Positions 41,141 to 42,800 of a stretch of 42,800 bases of DNA are shown here, piece after piece. The notes under the pieces were generated by a model, which was given only the letters and a program-made list of their open reading frames with translations, ran no database searches and was not told where the DNA came from. The translations under genes and the position numbers were made by a program. This DNA comes from JBOFMT01 sp051658525. GTDB lineage: Bacteria > Bacillota_I > Bacilli_A > Erysipelotrichales > Erysipelotrichaceae. The stretch covers positions 1-42,800 of the forward strand of contig JBOFMT010000036.1 of NCBI GenBank assembly GCA_051658525.1. Direction: 5' to 3'. The first letter of the stretch is position 1; each line of letters starts with the position of its first letter.

Positions 41141-41588
41141 AGTATTCTCCAATTCCTTTTGCCATTACTTGTGCATCTTCAAAATTATCTGCATAGTAAG
41201 CCTTTCTTACATTCAAATCAAAATAGCCTTGTTTGCGGTACAAGCGCTTTGCCGTTTCATTACTGATACGAACTTCCAACAGAATCGTTTCACATCCTGC
41301 ACTGCGTGCTTGCTTTTCCACAAATTCCAACAACAAGGTTCCAATGCCACGTGATTGCATTGATGATTTCACTCCTACAGTTGTAATTTGGCACGTCTCA
41401 AAGGTAATCCAATAGCCAATATAGCCAACGATATCATCATCGCAAGTCGCAACATATAATTTAGCATATGGATTTTCCAATAGTTCGTATTGATAATGCT
41501 CTTCCTTCCAAGCATCGGAAAAAATAGCTTGTTCAATCGCTAACACCTGTGGAAAATCATCCAATGTCATTTCTCGTAACAAGATCAT
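41112..41588 (-). CDS. rimI: Ribosomal protein alanine N-acetyltransferase RimI-like
   Basis: GNAT acetyltransferase of 158 aa. Acetyl-CoA-binding motif A is QSRGIGTLLLEF, with TVGVKSS before it and LEVRISNETAKRLYRKQGY after. The genomic position between tsaB and tsaD is the usual place of rimI in Bacillota, which supports N-terminal acetylation of ribosomal S18 or similar targets. Its start overlaps the tsaB stop (TAATG). Confidence 0.9.
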   Translation of the reverse strand: MILLREMTLDDFPQVLAIEQAIFSDAWKEEHYQYELLENPYAKLYVATCDDDIVGYIGYWITFETCQITTVGVKSSMQSRGIGTLLLEFVEKQARSAGCETILLEVRISNETAKRLYRKQGYFDLNVRKAYYADNFEDAQVMAKGIGEYYEIDEYISD

Positions 41589-42157
41589 TAAATACTCTCC
41601 TTAATGTAGAGCGGAACAAGTGCATGTATATTATCTACGCGTTTCCACTGTGCTTGTAATTCCACAAATGCATTCGCGATATCAATGGGTGGATTTTCTT
41701 GTCCAACTAGATAGGCATCACCTAAATAGGCAGTAGTTTGTGGTAAATCAGCAAGTGCTACAACATTCGGTGTAGATATCACATTTCCTTGGCTTACCTC
41801 AGCTACGAAAGCCTTTTTACTTCTAGCATCCAATAAAACCGTCCCCTCTTTTTTACCTGCATATAACAAGAAGGTAGACAGCGTAAACAACGGCAAATTA
41901 CGTTGGGAACAAATTACTTTTGCAACGGTCATACCAATACGCACTCCCGTATAAGAACCAGGGCCTTCACTAACACAAATGGCTTCTAAGTCATTTGGTT
42001 TCCAACCAACGGATTGAAATAAACGATCGATTTCCACAAAAATATATTCACTTTGTTTTTTTGGAACTTCTTCCACATAGCTTGCAAGCATCTTTCCTGA
42101 CTCAAGTAAAACCAAACCTAAATATTTAGTCGATGTATCTATACACAACGTTCGCAT
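41588..42157 (-). CDS. tsaB: t6A synthesis complex dimerisation subunit TsaB
   Basis: ASKHA-fold partner of TsaD without catalytic metal site, 189 aa. It starts TLCIDTSTKYLGLVL and has the typical SEGPGSYTGVRIGMTVAKVI signature and DARSKKAFVAEV. At 189 aa it is a little shorter than many TsaB proteins (~210-240). Overlaps tsaE by 19 bp and rimI by 1 bp. Confidence 0.94.
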   Translation of the reverse strand: MRTLCIDTSTKYLGLVLLESGKMLASYVEEVPKKQSEYIFVEIDRLFQSVGWKPNDLEAICVSEGPGSYTGVRIGMTVAKVICSQRNLPLFTLSTFLLYAGKKEGTVLLDARSKKAFVAEVSQGNVISTPNVVALADLPQTTAYLGDAYLVGQENPPIDIANAFVELQAQWKRVDNIHALVPLYIKESI

Positions 42158-42600
42158 GCTAAAGCCTCCTCAATCACTTGATACTTGGCACCGATGCCAT
42201 GTACTTTCATCAATCTCGCATCCTCATCAACGCGGTACAATTCTATTTCTAACCGTTCACTTGGAAGAAATTCCTCAATAAAATGTGGCCACTCTATAAC
42301 GCAAACACCATCTGATTCAAATAATTCTTCAAAACCTAAGTCTTGATGCGTATCTTCCAAACGATATGCGTCAATATGATATAAAGGGAATTTCCCTTGG
42401 TATGTTTTTAAGATCGTAAACGTTGGTGAGTTGATTACTTTGCTAACACCCAACTGCTTTCCAAACGCCTTTGTAAACGTAGTTTTCCCTGCGCCTAAAT
42501 CTCCTGTTAATAGAATCATGGCTCCAGGAAAACACAAATCGGCCAAATGACTCGCTATGGCCTGTGTATCTTCTAGATTTGATATCTTTAGTTCTGTCAT
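42139..42600 (-). CDS. tsaE: t6A synthesis complex ATPase TsaE
   Basis: A 153-aa P-loop ATPase that activates the TsaB-TsaD complex. Walker A GDLGAGKTT (~34-42), NSPTFTILKTY, YHIDAYRLED and CVIEWPHF are the family blocks. It is the first gene of tsaE-tsaB-rimI-tsaD. The promoter region upstream has two TATAAT elements, and the outer one carries the inverted motif also found at rex. Confidence 0.95.
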   Translation of the reverse strand: MTELKISNLEDTQAIASHLADLCFPGAMILLTGDLGAGKTTFTKAFGKQLGVSKVINSPTFTILKTYQGKFPLYHIDAYRLEDTHQDLGFEELFESDGVCVIEWPHFIEEFLPSERLEIELYRVDEDARLMKVHGIGAKYQVIEEALACERCV

Positions 42601-42669
42601 ATTCTCTCCTCATGATAGAGCTATTATAACGTAGTTACAAATAAAAAAAAGCTCTAATGCACTTACCGT

Positions 42670-42702
42670 ATTATATCACAAATTAAAATCTCTTGTGAAA
42701 TA
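42670..42702 (-). promoter_or_regulatory. tsaE promoter with the motif shared with rex
   Basis: Minus-strand TTCACA (42694-42699), 18-bp spacer and TATAAT (42670-42675) preceded by TGA. Plus-strand TATCACAAA (42674-42682) and TTGTGAAATA (42693-42702) are 10 bp apart. A second TATAAT (42623-42628) nearer the gene lacks a clear -35. TAGAGCT (42616-42622) and AGCTCTA (42650-42656) could form a leader hairpin. Confidence 0.65.
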
Positions 42703-42724
42703 AAAAAAACTCACTATCGTGAGT
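42702..42724 (-). terminator. Terminator of the rRNA operon
   Basis: ACTCAC-GATA-GTGAGT stem followed by eight T on the minus strand, just after the 5S rRNA 3' end. Its T-run reaches the TTGTGAAATA block of the tsaE promoter region. Confidence 0.92.
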
Positions 42725-42730
42725 CTTTTA

Positions 42731-42800
42731 CCTGGCAACGTGCTATTTTCACTGGGGCCAGGCCCAGCTATCGTCGCCGCTAAAGTGCTTAACTTCTGTG
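42731..42800 (-). rRNA. 5S ribosomal RNA, 3' part
   Basis: On the minus strand CACAGAAGTTAAGCAC, then GCGGCGACGATAGCTGGG and a final AGCACGTTGCCAGG match the conserved second half of bacterial 5S rRNA. The 5' half lies beyond the window edge. The exact mature 3' end is estimated from the pairing GCCAGG. Confidence 0.92.

Overview
The window (42.8 kb, low G+C) comes from a Bacillota chromosome. I infer an Erysipelotrichia-like gut anaerobe with moderate confidence. The basis is a FabK-type FASII cluster, a PyrR attenuator, an Asn T-box, Rex, strong TTGACA/TATAAT promoters with AGGAGG ribosome sites, and a LicD-family gene. All genes but one lie on the minus strand. The window is bracketed by stable-RNA genes: a tRNA cluster (Val-Thr-Tyr-Gln-Lys) at the left edge and the 3' end of a 5S rRNA at the right edge. 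No mobile element, prophage or CRISPR array is visible.

Layout, right to left (direction of transcription). (1) 5S rRNA end and terminator. (2) tsaE-tsaB-rimI-tsaD, the t6A tRNA modification set, then rex. The tsaE and rex promoters share an unusual inverted motif made of Rex-like half-sites. (3) asnS behind a T-box leader. (4) A five-gene operon: licD-like, a degenerate Amidase_3 protein, an ABC-F factor, an old-yellow-enzyme and a small membrane protein. (5) birA (biotin ligase). (6) An oligopeptide ABC importer, oppA-B-C-D-F plus a 64-aa membrane protein. OppC carries a seven-repeat RCC1-like beta-propeller in its first extracellular loop, and OppF has a ~130-residue insertion between Walker A and the Q-loop. 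(7) A 102-aa unknown gene, then a second acyl carrier protein gene in an operon with ptsI. (8) A CarH-like B12-binding protein without DNA-binding domain, in an operon with a MacB/FtsX-type ABC transporter. (9) The only plus-strand gene, a MarR-type regulator with a four-cysteine tail, divergent from (10) a 12-gene fatty-acid operon: acpP-accB-accC-accD-accA-fabH-fabK-(nitronate monooxygenase-like)-fabD-fabG-fabF-fabZ. (11) pyrF-pyrE behind a PyrR-type attenuator. (12) dbpA-aspA-cutC-rbsK-nucleoside hydrolase. (13) The tRNA cluster.

How the parts fit. BirA attaches biotin to AccB, the carrier subunit of the acetyl-CoA carboxylase encoded in the fatty-acid operon. The birA promoter carries a FabT-type palindrome (TTTGATAATCAAA), and the same 13-mer plus a variant lie in the acpP/regulator intergenic region. 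This suggests one regulon that couples carboxylase production to its biotinylation, probably run by the divergent MarR-like protein. The most novel item is the beta-propeller-containing OppC.
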